DNA from: Rhynochetos jubatus
Lineage: Eukaryota; Chordata; Aves; Eurypygiformes; Rhynochetidae
DNA length: 64,000 nt
Assembly (NCBI GenBank): GCA_027574665.1
Contig: CM050672.1
Location: 9,656,001-9,720,000, forward strand
Reading direction: 5' to 3'
This document shows positions 36,340 through 48,550 of the stretch, in pieces. Positions within the stretch are counted from its first letter, which is position 1; every line of letters starts with the position of its first letter. The notes under the pieces are model-generated. The model worked only from the letters and a program-made list of their open reading frames with translations. It was not told where the DNA came from and did no database searches. The position numbers were made by a program, and so were the translations under genes.

Positions 36340-39300
36340 AAGGCAGCCAAACTCCAGCCCACCTCTGGGAGAATCTCAAGAGCAGGGGGTGGAGCAAGCC
36401 AGGCCTCAAACCTCGAGAAGCTCCAGCTCAAAAGGCAGCCAAACTCCAGCCCACCTCCGGGAGAATCTCAAGGGCAGGGTGTGGAGCAAACCAGGCCTCA
36501 AACCACGAGAAGCTCCAGCCCAAAACGCAGACAAACTCCAGCCCACTTCCTGGAGAATCTCAAGAGCAGGGTGTGGAGCAAGCCAGGCCTCAAACCACGA
36601 GAAGCTCCAGCCCAAAAGGCTGGCAAACTTAAGACCACTTCCTGGAGAATCTCAAGAGCAGGGGGTGGAGCAAGCCAGGCCTCAAACCTCGAAAAGCTCC
36701 AGCCCAAAAGGCAGCCAAAATGCAGCCCACATCCGGGAGAATCTCAAGAGCAGGGGTTGGAGCAAGCCAGGCCTCAAACCACGAGAAGCTGCAGCCCAAA
36801 AGGCAGCCAAAATGCAGCCCCCCTCTGGAAGAATCTAAAGAGCAGGTGGTGGAGGAAGCCAGGCCTCAAACCACGAGAAGCTTCAGCCCAAAATGCAGCC
36901 AAAATGCAGCCCACATCCCAAAGAATCTCAAGAGCAGGGGGTGGAGCAAGCCAGGCCTCAAACCTCGAGAAGCTGCAGCCCAAAAGGCAGCCAAACTCCA
37001 GCCCACATGCGGGAGAATCTCAAGAGCAGGGGGTGGAGCAAGGCAGGCCTCAAACCACGAGAAGCTCCAGCCCAAAAGGCAGCGAAAATGCAGCCCACAT
37101 CCGGGAGAATCTCAAGAGCAGGGGGTGGAGCAAGCCAGGCCTCAAACCACGAGAAGCTCCAGCCCAAAAGGCAGCCAAAATCCAGCCCACATCCGGGAGA
37201 ATCTCAAGAGCAGGGGGTGGAGCAAGCCAGGCCTCAAACCACGAGAAGCTCCAGCCCAAAAGGCAGCCAAACTCCAGCCCACCTCCACGAGAATCTCAAG
37301 AGCAGGGGGTGGAGCAAGCCAGGCCTCAAACCTCGAGAAGCTCCAGCCCAAAAGGCAGCCAAAATGCAGCCCACATCCGGGAGAATCTCAAGAGCAGGGG
37401 GTGGAGCAAGCCAGACCTCAAACCACGAGAAACTCCAGCCCAAAAGAAAGCCAAAATCCAGACCATATCCGGGAGAATATCAAGAGCAGGGGGTGGAGCA
37501 AACCAGGCCTCAAACCTCGAGAAGCTCCAGCTCAAAATGCCGCGAAAATGCAGCCCACCTCTCTGAGAATCTCAAGAGCAGGGGGTGGAGCAAGCCAGGC
37601 CTCAAACCACGAGAAGCTCCAGCCCAAAAGGCAAACAAAATCCAGCCCACCTCCGGGAGAATCTCAAGGGCAGGGTGTGGAGCAAACCAGGCCTCAAACC
37701 ACGAGAAGCTCCAGCCTAAAACGCAGACAAACTCCAGCCCACTTCCTGGAGAATCTCAAGAGCAGGGTGTGGAGCAAGCCAGGCCTCAAACCACGAGAAG
37801 CCCCAGCATAAAATGCAGCCAAAATGCAGCCCACATCCGGGAGAATCTCAAGAGCAGGGGGTGGAGCAAGGCAGGCCTCAAACCACGAGAAGCTCCAGCC
37901 CAAATTGCAGCCAAAATGCAGCCCACATCAGGCAGAATCTCAAGAGCAGGGGGTGGAGCAAGCCAGGCCTCAAACCACGAGAAGCTCCAGCCCAAAAGGC
38001 AGCCAAACTCCAGCCCACATCCGGGAGAATCTCAAGAGCAGGGGGTGGAGCAAGCCAGGCCTCAAACCACGAGAAGCTCCAGCCCAAAAGGCAGCCAAAA
38101 TGCAGCCCAAATCCAGGAGAATCTCAAGAGCAGGGGGTGGAGCAAGCCAGGCCTCAAACCTCGAGAAGCTCCAGCCCAAAACGCAGCCAAAATGCAGCCC
38201 ACATCCGGGAGAATCTCAAGAGCAGGGGGTGGAGCAAGCCAGGCCTCAAACCACGAGAAGCTCCAGCCAAAAAGGCAGCCAAAATGCAGCCCACCTCTGG
38301 AAGAATCTGAACAGCAGGGGGTGGAGCAAGCCAGGCCTCAAACCACGAGAAGCTCCAGCCCAAAATGCAGCCAAAATGCAGCCCACATCCGGGAGAATCT
38401 CAAGAGCAGGGGGTGGAGCAAGCCAGGCCTCAAACCGCGAGAAGCTGCAGCCCAAAATGCATCCAAAATCCAGCCCACATGCGGGAGAATCTCAAGAGCA
38501 GGGGGTGGAGCAAGGCAGGCCTCAAACCACGAGAAGCTCCAGCCCAAAAGGCAGCGAAAATGCAGCCCACATCCGGGAGAATCTCAAGAGCAGGGGGTGG
38601 AGCAAGCCAGGCCTCAAACCACGAGAAGCTCCAGCCCAAAAGGCAGCCAAAATCCAGCTCACTTCCTGGAGAATCTCAAGAGCAGGGTGTGGAGTAAACC
38701 AGGCCTCAAACCACGAGAAGCTCCAGCCCAAAAGGCAGGCAAACTTAAGACCACTTCCTGGAGAATCTCAAGAGCAGTGGGTGGAGCAAGACAGGCCTCA
38801 AACCACGAGAAGCCCCAGAATAAAATGCAGCCAAAATGCAGCCCACATCCAGGAGAATCTCAAGAGCAGGTGGTGGAGCAAGCCAGGCCTCAAACCACGA
38901 GAAGCTCCAGCCCAAAAGGCAGCCAAACTCCAGCCCACATCCGGGAGAATCTCAAGAGCAGGGGGTGGAGCAAGCCAGGCCTCAAACCACGAGAAGCTCC
39001 AGCCCAAAAGGCAGCCAAAATGCAGCCCACATCCGGGAGAATCTCAAGAGCAGGTTGTGGAGCAAACCAGGCCCCAAACCACGAGAAGCTCCAGCCCAAA
39101 TGGCAGCCAAATTCCAGACCACATGCGGGAGAATCTCAAGAGCAGGTTGTGGAGCAAGCCAGGCCTCAAACCACAAGAAGCTCCAGCCCAAATGGCAGCT
39201 AAAATGCAGACCACATGCGGGAGAATCTCAAGAGCAGGGGGTGGAGCAAGGCAGGCCTCAAACCTCGAGAAGCTCCAGCCCAAAAGACAGCCAAACTCCA

Positions 39301-42300
39301 GCCCACCTCCGGGAGAATATGAAGAGCAGTGGGTGGAGCAAGCCAGGCCTCAAACCACGAGAAGCTCCAGCCCAAAAGGCAGCCAAAATGCAGCCCACAT
39401 CGGGCAGAATCTCAAGAGCAGGGGGTGGAGCAAGCCAGGCCTCAAACCACGAGAAGCTCCAGCCCAAAATGCAGCCAAAATGCAGCCCACATCCAGGAGA
39501 ATCTCAAGAGCAGAGGGTGGAGCAAGCCAGGCCTCAAACCACGAGAAGCTCCAGCCCAAAAGGCAGCCAAACTCCAGTCCACATCCGGGAGAATCTCAAG
39601 AGCAGGGGGTGGAGCAAGCCAGGCCTCAAACCACGAGAAGCTCCAGCCCAAAAGGCAGCCAAAATCCAGCCCACATCCGGGAGAATCTCAAGAGCAGGGG
39701 GTGGAGCAAGGCAGGCCTCAAACCACGAGAAGCTCCAGCCCAAAAGGCAGCCAAACTCCAGCCCACCTCTGGGAGAATCTCAAGAGCAGGGGGTGGAGCA
39801 AGCCAGGCCTCAAACCTCGAGAAGCTCCAGCCCAAAAGGCAGCCAAAATGCAGCCCACATCCGGGAGAATCTCAAGAGCAGGGGGTGGAGCAAGCCAGGC
39901 CTCAAACCTCGAGAAGCTCCAGCTCAAAATGCAGCGAAAATGCAGCCCACCTCTGGGAGAATCTCAAGAGCAGGGGGTGGAGCAAACCAGGCCTCAAACC
40001 ACGAGAAGCTCCAGCCCAAACTGCAGCCAATTTGCAGCCCACATCCGGGAGAATCTCAAGAGCAGGGGGTGGAGCAAGCCAGGCCCCAAATCTCGAGAAG
40101 CTCCAGCCCAAAAGGCAGCCAAACTCCAGCCCACCTCCGGGAGAATCTCAAGAGCAGGGTGTGGAGCAAACCAGGCCCCAAACCACGAGAAGCTCCAGCC
40201 CAAAACGCAGACAAACTCCAGCCCACTTCCTGGAGAATCTCAAGAGCAGGGGGTGGAGCAAACCAGGCCTCAAACCACGAGAAGCTCCAGCCCAAATAGC
40301 AGCCAAATTCCAGACCACATGCGGGAGAATCTCAAGAGCAGGTGGTGGAGCAAGCCAGGCCTCAAACCTTGAGAAGCTCCAGCCCAAAAGGCAGCGAAAA
40401 TGCAGCCCACATCCGGGAGAATATCAACAGCAGGTGTTGGAGCAAGCCAGGGCTCAAACCACGAGAAGCTCCAGCCCAAAAGAAAGCCAAACTCCAGCCC
40501 ACATCCGGGAGAATCTCAAGAGCAGGGGGTGGAGCAAGCCAGGCCTCAAACCTCGAGAAGCTCCAGCCCAAAAGGCAGCCAAAATGCAGCCCACATCCGG
40601 GAGAATCTCAAGAGCAGGGGTTGGAGCAAGCCAGGCCTCAAACCACGAGAAGCTCCAGCCCAAAATGCAGCCAAAATGCAGCCCACCTCTGGAAGAATCT
40701 CAAGAGCAGGTGGTGGAGGAAGCCAGGCCTCAAACCACGAGAAGCTTCAGCCCAAAAGGCAGCCAAATGCAGCCCACATCCCAAAGAATCTCAAGAGCAG
40801 GGGGTGGAGCAAGCCAGGCCTCAAACCACGAGAAGCTGCAGCCCAAAAGGCAGCCAAACTCCAGCCCACATGCGGGAGAATCTCAAGAGCAAGGGGTGGA
40901 GCAAGCCAGGCCTCAAACCACGAGAAGCTCCAGCCCAAAAGGCAGCGAAAATGCAGCCCACATCCGGGAGAATCTCAAGAGCAGGGAGTGGAGCAAGCCA
41001 GGCCTCAAACCACGAGAAGCTCCAGCCCAAAAGGCAGCCAAAATCCAGTCCACATCCGGGAGAATCTCAAGAGCAGGGGGTGGAGCAAGCCAGGCCTCAA
41101 ACCACGAGAAGCTCCAGCCCAAAGGCAGCCAAACTCCAGCCCACCTCTGGGAGAATCTCAAGAGCAGGGGGTGGAGCAAGCCAGGCCTCAAACCTCGAGA
41201 AGCTCCAGCCCAAAAGGCAGCCAAAATCCAGCCCACATCCGGGAGAATCTCAAGAGCAGGGGGTGGAGCAAGCCAGACCTCAAACTACGAGAAACTCCAG
41301 CCCAAAAGAAAGCCAAAATCCAGACCATATCCGGGAGAATATCAAGAGCAGGGGGTGGAGCAAGCCAGGCCTTAAACCTCGAGAAGCTCCAGCTCAAAAT
41401 GCATCGAAAATGCAGCCCACCTCTGGGAGAATCTCAAGAGCAGGGGGTGGAGCAAGCCAGGCCTCAAACCACGAGAAGCTCCAGCCCAAAAGGCAGCCAA
41501 ACTCCAGCCCACCTCCGGGAGAATCTCAAGGGCAGGGTGTGGAGCAAACCAGGCCTCAAACCACGAGAAGCTCCAGCCCAAAACGCAGACAAACTCCAGC
41601 CCACTTCCTGGAGAATCTCAAGAGCAGGGTGTGGAGCAAGCCAGGCCTCAAACCACGAGAAGCTCCAGCCCAAAAGGCTGGCAAACTTAAGACCACTTCC
41701 TGGAGAATCTCAAGAGCAGGGGGTGGAGCAAGCCAGGCCTCAAACCACGAGAAGCTCCAGCCCAAAAGGCAGCCAAAATGCAGCCCACATCCGGGAGAAA
41801 CTCAAGAGCAGGGGGTGGAGCAATCCAGGCCTCAAACCACGAAAAGCTCCAGCCCAAAAGGCAGCCAAAATGCAGCCCACATCCTGGAGAATCTCAAGAG
41901 CAGGGGGTGGAGCAAGCCAGGCCTCAAACCACGAGAAGCTGCAGCCCAAAAGGCAGCCAAAATGCAGCCCCCCTCTGGAAGAATCTAAAGAGCAGGTGGT
42001 GGAGGAAGCCAGGCCTCAAACCACGAGAAGCTTCAGCCCAAAATGCAGCCAAAATGCAGCCCACATCCCAAAGAATCTCAAGAGCAGGGGGTGGAGCAAG
42101 CCAGGCCTCAAACCTCGAGAAGCTCCAGCCCAAAATGCAGCCAAACTCCAGCCCACATGCGGGAGAATCTCAAGAGCAGGGGGTGGAGCAAGGCAGGCCT
42201 CAAACCACGAGAAGCTCCAGCCCAAAATGCAGCGAAAATGCAGCCCACATCCGGGAGAATCTCAAGAGCAGGGGGTGGAGCAAGCCAGGCCTCAAACCAC

Positions 42301-43145
42301 GAGAAGCTCCAGCCCAAAAGGCAGCCAAAATGCAGCCCACATCCGGGAGAATCTCAAGAGCAGGGGGTGGAGCAAGCCAGGCCTCAAACCACGAGAAGCT
42401 CCAGCCCAATAGGCAGCCAAACTCCAGCCCACCTCTGGGAGAATCTCAAGAGCAGGGGGTGGAGCAAGCCAGGCCTCAAACCTCGAGAAGCTCCAGCCCA
42501 AAAGGCAGCCAAAATGCAGCCCACATCCGGGAGAATCTCAAGAGCAGGGGGTGGAGCAAGCCAGACCTCAAACCACGAGAAGCTCCAGCCCAAAAGAAAG
42601 CCAAAATCCAGACCATATCCGGGAGAATATCAAGAGCAGGGGGTGGAGCAAACCAGGCCTCAAACCTCGAGAAGCTCCAGCTCAAAATGCAGCGAAAATG
42701 CAGCCCACCTCTGGGAGAATCTCAAGAGCAGGGGGTGGAGCAAGCCAGGCCTCAAACCACGAGAAGCTCCAGCCCAAAAGGCAAACAAAATCCAGCCCAC
42801 CTCCGGGAGAATCTCAAGGGCAGGGTGTGGAGCAAACCAGGCCTCAAACCACGAGAAGCTCCAGCCTAAAACGCAGACAAACTCCAGCCCACTTCCTGGA
42901 GAATCTCAAGAGCAGGGGTTGGAGCAAGCCAGGCCTCAAACCACGAGAAGCCCCAGCATAAAATGCAGCCAAAATGCAGCCCACATCCGGGAGAATCTCA
43001 AGAGCAGGGGTTGGAGCAAGCCAGGCCTCAAACCACGAGAAGCTCCAGCCCAAAATGCAGCCAAAATGCAGCCCACATCAGGCAGAATCTCAAGAGCAGG
43101 GGGTGGAGCAAGCCAGGCCTCAAACCACGAGAAGCTCCAGCCCAA
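35579..43145. repeat. Large duplicated segment, 4.78-5.15 kb spacing
   Basis: About 35579-37995 corresponds to about 40362-43145. Spacing is 4783 bp at the left, 5058 bp after about 36.4 kb, and 5150 bp from about 36.8 kb on. The added 275 and 92 bp equal three monomers (minus one base) and one monomer. The missing base is visible at about 41119, where CCAGCCCAAAGGCAG has three A instead of four. Shared markers: ATCAACAGCAGG, AAGCTTCAGCCC, CATCCCAAAGAATC, GCAGCCCCCCTCTGG, AGGCTGGCAAACTTAAGACC and AAAACGCAGACAAACTCC. A further copy of the left HOR at 31-34 kb also resumes at 39258-41030. Confidence 0.8.
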
Positions 43146-43315
43146 AAGGCAGCCAAACTCCAGCCCACATCCGGGAGAATCTCAAGAGCAGGGGGTGGAG
43201 CAAGCCAGGCCTCAAACCACGAGAAGCCCCAGCATAAAATGCATCCAAAATCCAGCCCACATGCGGGAGAATCTCAAGAGCAGGGGGTGGAGTAAGGCAG
43301 GCCTCAAACCACGAG

Positions 43316-43336
43316 AAGCAACCGGCCCAAAAGGCA
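43316..43336 (+). repeat. Isolated CAACCGG insertion monomer
   Basis: GAAGCAACCGGCCCAAAAGG replaces GAAGCTCCAGCCCAAAAGG, adding one base. The same unusual change marks four monomers in the 55-58 kb HOR (near 55276, 56105, 57302 and 58223) and is otherwise absent. Its presence 12 kb away implies a shared ancestor unit. Here it is followed by GCAGCGAAAATG, the local zone 3 form, rather than GCAGCCAAAATCC. Confidence 0.85.
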
Positions 43337-46300
43337 GCGAAAATGCAGCCCACATCCGGGAGAATCTCAAGAGCAGGGGGTGGAGCAAGCCAGGCCTCAA
43401 ACCACGAGAAGCTCCAGCCCAAAAGGCAGCCAAAATCCACCCCACATCCGGGAGAATATCAAGAGCAGTAGGTGGAGTAAGCCAGGGCTCAAACCACGAG
43501 AAGCTCCAGCCCAAAAGAAAGCCAAAATCCAGCCCACATCCGGGAGAATCTCAAGAGCAGGGGGTGGAGCAAGCCAGGCCTCAAACCTCGTGAAGCTCCA
43601 GCCCAAAATTCAGCCAAATTCCAGCCCACATCCGTGAGAATCTCAAGAGCAGGGGGTGGAGCAAGCCAGGCCTCAAACCACGAGAAGCTCCAGCCCAAAA
43701 GGCAGCCAAAATGCAGCCCACATCTGGGAGAATCTCAAGAGCAGGGGGTGGAGCAAGCCAGGCCTCAAACCACGAGAAGCTCCAGCCCAAAATGCAGCCA
43801 AAATCCAGCCCACCTCCGGGAGAATCTCAAGAGCAGGGGTTGGAGCAAGCCAGGCCTCAAACCACGAGAAGCTCCAGCCCAAAAGGCAGCCAAAATGCAG
43901 CCCACCTCTGGAAGAATCTCAAGAGCAGGGGTTGGAGCAAGCCAGGCCTCAAACCACGAGAAGCTCCAGCCCAAAAGGCAGCCAAAATGCAGCCCACATC
44001 CGGGAGAAACTCAAGAGCAGGGGGTGGAGCAAGCCAGGCCTCAAACCACGAGAAGCTCCAGCCCAAAAGGCAGCCACAATGCAGCCCACGTCCGGGAGAA
44101 TCTCAAGAGCAGGGGGTGGAGCAAGCCAGGCCTCAAACCACGAGAAGCTCCAGCCCAAAAGGCAGGCAAAATTAAGACCACTTCCTGGAGAATCTCAAGA
44201 GCAGGGGTTGGAGCAAGCCAGGCCTCAAACCACAAGAAGCTCCAGCCCAAATGGCAGCCAAAATGCAGACCACATCCGGGAGAATCTCAAGAGCAGGGTG
44301 TGGAGCAAGGCAGGCCTCAAACCTCGAGAAGCTCCAGCCCAAAATGCAGCCAAACTCCAGCCCACCTCCGGGAGAATCTCAAGAGCAGGGGGTGGAGCAA
44401 GCCAGGTCTCAAACCTCGAGAAACTCCAGCCCAAAATGTAGCCAAAATGCAGCCCACATCCGGGAGAATCTCAAGAGCAGGGGGTGGAGCAAGCCAGGCC
44501 TCAAACCACGAGAAGCTCCAGCCCAAAAGGCAGCCAAAATGCAGCCCACATCCGGGAGAATCTCAAGAGCAGGGGGTGGAGCAAGCCAGGCCTCAAACCA
44601 CGAGAAGCTCCAGCCCAAAAGGCAGCCAAACTCCAGCCCACCTCTGGGAGAATCTCAAGAGCAGGGGGTGGAGCAAGCCAGGCCTCAAACCTCGAGAAGC
44701 TCCAGCCCAAAAGGCAGCCAAAATGCAGCCCACATCCGGGAGAATATCAAGAGCAGGGGGTGGAGCAAGCCAGGCCTCAAACCACGAGAAGCTCCAGCCC
44801 AAAAGGCAGCCAAAATGCAGCCCACCTCTGGAAGAATCTCAAGAGCAGGGTGTGGAGCAAGCCAGGCCTCAAACCACGAGAAGCTCCAGCCCAAAAGGCA
44901 GCCAAAATGCAGCCCACATCCGGGAGAATCTCAAGAGCAGGGGGTGGAGCAAGCCAGGCCTCAAACCACGAGAAGCTCCAGCTCAAAAAGCAGCCAAAAT
45001 GCAGCCCACATCCGGGAGAATCTCAAGAGCAGGGGGTGGAGCAAGGCAGGCCTCAAACCACAAGAAGCTCCAGCCCAAAAGGCAGCGAAAATGCAGCCCA
45101 CATCCGGGAGAATCTCAAGAGCAGGGGGTGGAGCAAGCCAGGCCTCAAACCACGAGAAGCTCCAGCCCAAAAGGCAGCCAAAATCCAGCCCACTTCCTGG
45201 AGAATCTCAAGAGCAGGGTGTGGAGCAAGCCAGGCCTCAAACCACGAGAAGCTCCAGCCCAAATGGCAGCCAAAATGCAGACTACATGCGGGAGAATCTC
45301 AGGAGCAGGGGGTGGAGCAAGGCAGGCCTCAAACCTCGAGAAGCTGCAGCCCAAAAGGCAGCCAAACTCCAGCCCACATCCGGGAGAATATGAAGAGCAG
45401 TGGGTGGAGCAAGACAGGCCTCAAACCACGAGAAGCATCAGCATAAAATGCAGCCAAAATGCAGCCCACATCCGGGAGAATCTCAAGAGCAGGGGGTGGA
45501 GCAAGCCAGGCCTGAAACCACGACAAGCTCCAGCCCAAAATGCAGCCAAAATGCAGCCCACATCGGGCAGAATCTCAAGAGCAGGGGTTGGAGCAAGCCA
45601 GGCCTCAAACCACGAGAAGCTCCAGCCCAAAAGGCAGCCAAAATCCAGCCCACCTCCGGGAGAATCTCAAGAGCAGGGGGTGGAGCAAGCCAGGCCTCAA
45701 ACCACGAGAAGCTCCAGCCCAAAAGGCAGCGAAAATGCAGCCCACGTCCGGGAGAATCTCAAGAGCAGGGGGTGGAGCAAGCCAGGCCTCAAACCACGAA
45801 AAGCTCCAGCCCAAAAGGCAGGCAAACTCCAGCCCACCTCCACGAGAATCTCAAGAGCAGGGGGTGGAGCAAGCCAGGCCTCAAACCACAAGAAGCTCCA
45901 GCCCAAATGGCAGCCAAAATGCAGACGACATGCGGGAGAATCTCAAGAGCAGGGGGTGGAGCAAGGCAGGCCTCAAACCTCGAGAAGCTCCAGCCCAAAA
46001 AGCAGCCAAACTCCAGCCCACATCCGGGAGAATCTCAAGAGCAGGGGTTGGAGCAAGCCAGGCCTCAAACCACGAGAAGCTCCAGCCCAAAAGAAAGCCA
46101 AATTCCAGCCCACATCCGGGAGAATCTCAAGAGCAGGGGGTGGAGCAAGCCAGGCCTCAAACCACGAGAAGCTCCAGCCTTAAAGGCAGCCAAAATCCAG
46201 CCCACATACGGGAGAATATCAAGAGCATGGGGTTGGAGCAAGCCAGGGCTCAAACCACGAGAAGCTCCAGCCCAAAAGAAACCCAAATTCCAGCCCACAT

Positions 46301-48550
46301 CCGTGAGAATCTCAAGAGCAGGGGGTGGAGCAAGCCAGGCCTGAAACCACGAGAAGCTCCAGCCCAAAATGCAGCCAAAATGCAGCCCACGTCCGGGAGA
46401 ATCTCAAGAGCAGGGGGTGGAGCAAGCCAGGCCTCAAACCACGAGAAGCTCCAGCCCAAAAGGCAGCCAAAATGCAGCCCACATCCGGGAGAATCTCAAG
46501 AGCAGGGGGTGGAGCAAGCCAGGCCTCAAACCACGAGAAGCTCCAGCCCAAAAGGCAGCCAAAATGCAGCCCACGTCCGGGAGAATCTCAAGAGCAGGGG
46601 GTGGAGCAAGCCAGGCCTCAAACCACGAGAAGCTCCAGCCCTAAAGGCAGCCAAAATGCAGACCACATCCGGGAGAATCTCAAGAGCAGGGGGTGGAGCA
46701 AGCCAGGCCTCAAACCACGAGAAGCTCCAGCCCAAAAGGCAGCCAAAATCCAGCCCACCTCCGGGAGAATCTCAAGAGCAGGGGGTGGAGCAAGCCAGGC
46801 CTCAAACCACGAGAAGCTCCAGCCCAAAAGGCAGCCAAACTCCAGCCCACATCCGGGAGAATCTCAAGAGCAGGGGGTGGAGCAAGCCAGGCCTCAAACC
46901 ACGAGAAGCTCCAGCCCAAAAGGCAGCCAAAATGCAGGCCACATCCGGGAGAATCTCAAGAGCAGGGGGTGGAGCAAGCCAGGCCTCAAACCACGAGAAG
47001 CTCCAGCCCAAAAGGCAGCCAAAATCCAGCCCACATCCGGGAGAATCTCAAGAGCAGGGGGTGGAGCAAGCCAGGCCTCAAACCACGAGAAGCTGCAGCC
47101 CAAAATGCAGCCAAAATCCAGCCCATATGCGGGAGAATCTCAAGAGCAGGGGTTGAGCAAGCCAGGCCTCAAACCACGAGAAGCTCCAGCCCAAAAGGCA
47201 GCCAAAAAGCAGCCCACATCCGGGAGAATCTCAAGAGCAGGGGGTTGGAGCAAGCCAGGCCTCAAACCACGAGAAGCTCCAGCCAAAAAGGCAGCCAAAA
47301 TGCAGCCCACATCCGGGAGAAACTCAAGAGCAGGGGGTGGAGCAAGGCAGGCCTCAAACCACGAGAAGCTCCAGCCCAAAAGGCAGCCAAAATCCAGCCC
47401 ACATCCGGGAGAATCTCAAGAGCAGGGGTTGGAGCAAGGCAGGCCTCAAACCATGAGAAGCTCCAGCCCAAAAGAAAGCCAAATTCCAGCCCACATCCGG
47501 GAGAATCTCAAGAGTAGGGGGTGGAGCAAGCCAGGTCTCAAACCACGAGAAGCTCCAGCCAAAAAGGCAGCCAAAATGCAGCCCACCTCTAAGAGAATAT
47601 CAAGAGCAGGGGTTGGAGCAAGCCAGGCCTCAAACCACGAGAAGCTCCAGCCAAAAAGAAAGTCAAATTCCAGCCCACATCTGGGAGAATCTCAAGAGCA
47701 GGGGGTGGAGCAAGCCAGGTCTCAAACCACGAGAAGCTCCAGCCCAAAAGGCAGCCAAAATGCAGCCCACATCCCGGAGAATCTCAAGAGCAGGGGGTGG
47801 AGCAAGCCAGGCCTCAAACCACGAGAAGCTCCAGCCCAAAAGGCATCCAAAATCCAGCCCACCTCCACGAGAATCTCAAGAGCAGGGGGTGGAGCAAGCC
47901 AGGCCTCAAACCACGAGAAACTCCAGCCCAATAGGCAGCCAAAATGCAGACCACATCCGGGAGAATCTCAAGAGCAGGGGGTGGAGCAAGCCAGGCCTCA
48001 AACCACGAGAAGCTCCAGCCCTAAAGGCAGCCAAAATGCAGCCCACATCCGGGAGAATCTCAAGAGCAGGGGGTGGAGCAAGGCAGGCCTCAAACCACGA
48101 GAAGCTCCAGCCCAAAATGCAGCCAAAATGCAGCCCACATCCGGGAGAATCTCAAGAGAAGGGGGTGGAGCAAGCCAAGCCTCAAACCACGAGAAGCTCC
48201 AGCCCAAAAGGCAGCCAAAATGCAGCCCACCTCCGGAAGAATATCAAGAGCAGGGGGTGGAGCAAGCCAGGCCTCAAACCACGAGAAGCTCCAGCCCAAA
48301 ATGCAGCCAAAATGCAGCCCACATCCGGGAGAATCTCAAGAGCAGGGGGTGGAGCAAGCCAGGCCTCAAACCACGAGAAGCTCCAGCCCAAAATGCAGCC
48401 AAAATCCAGCCCACATCCGGGAGAATCTCAAGAGCAGGGGGTTGGAGCAAGCCAGGCCTCAAACCACGAGAAGCTCCAGCCCAAAAGGCAGCCAAAATGC
48501 AGCCCACCTCTGGAAGAATCTCAAGAGCAGGGGTTGGAGAAAGCCAGGCC

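Larger units (their letters stand above)
30500..46000. repeat. Subfamily zone 3 (AAACTCC / AAGCTT / GCATAAAATGC monomers)
   Basis: Marker alleles are CAGCCAAACTCCAGCCC, CTTCCTGGAGAAT, GAGCAGGTGGTGG, GAAGCTGCAGCCC, GAAGCTTCAGCCC (HindIII sites near 33388, 35961, 36884, 40742 and 42029), GCAGCGAAAATGCAGCC and CCCCAGCATAAAATGC (near 32100, 34583, 37801, 42954 and 43228). CTCGAG from CCTCGAGAAG is frequent. The zone contains the longest duplicated blocks in the window. Both boundaries are approximate. Confidence 0.6.
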
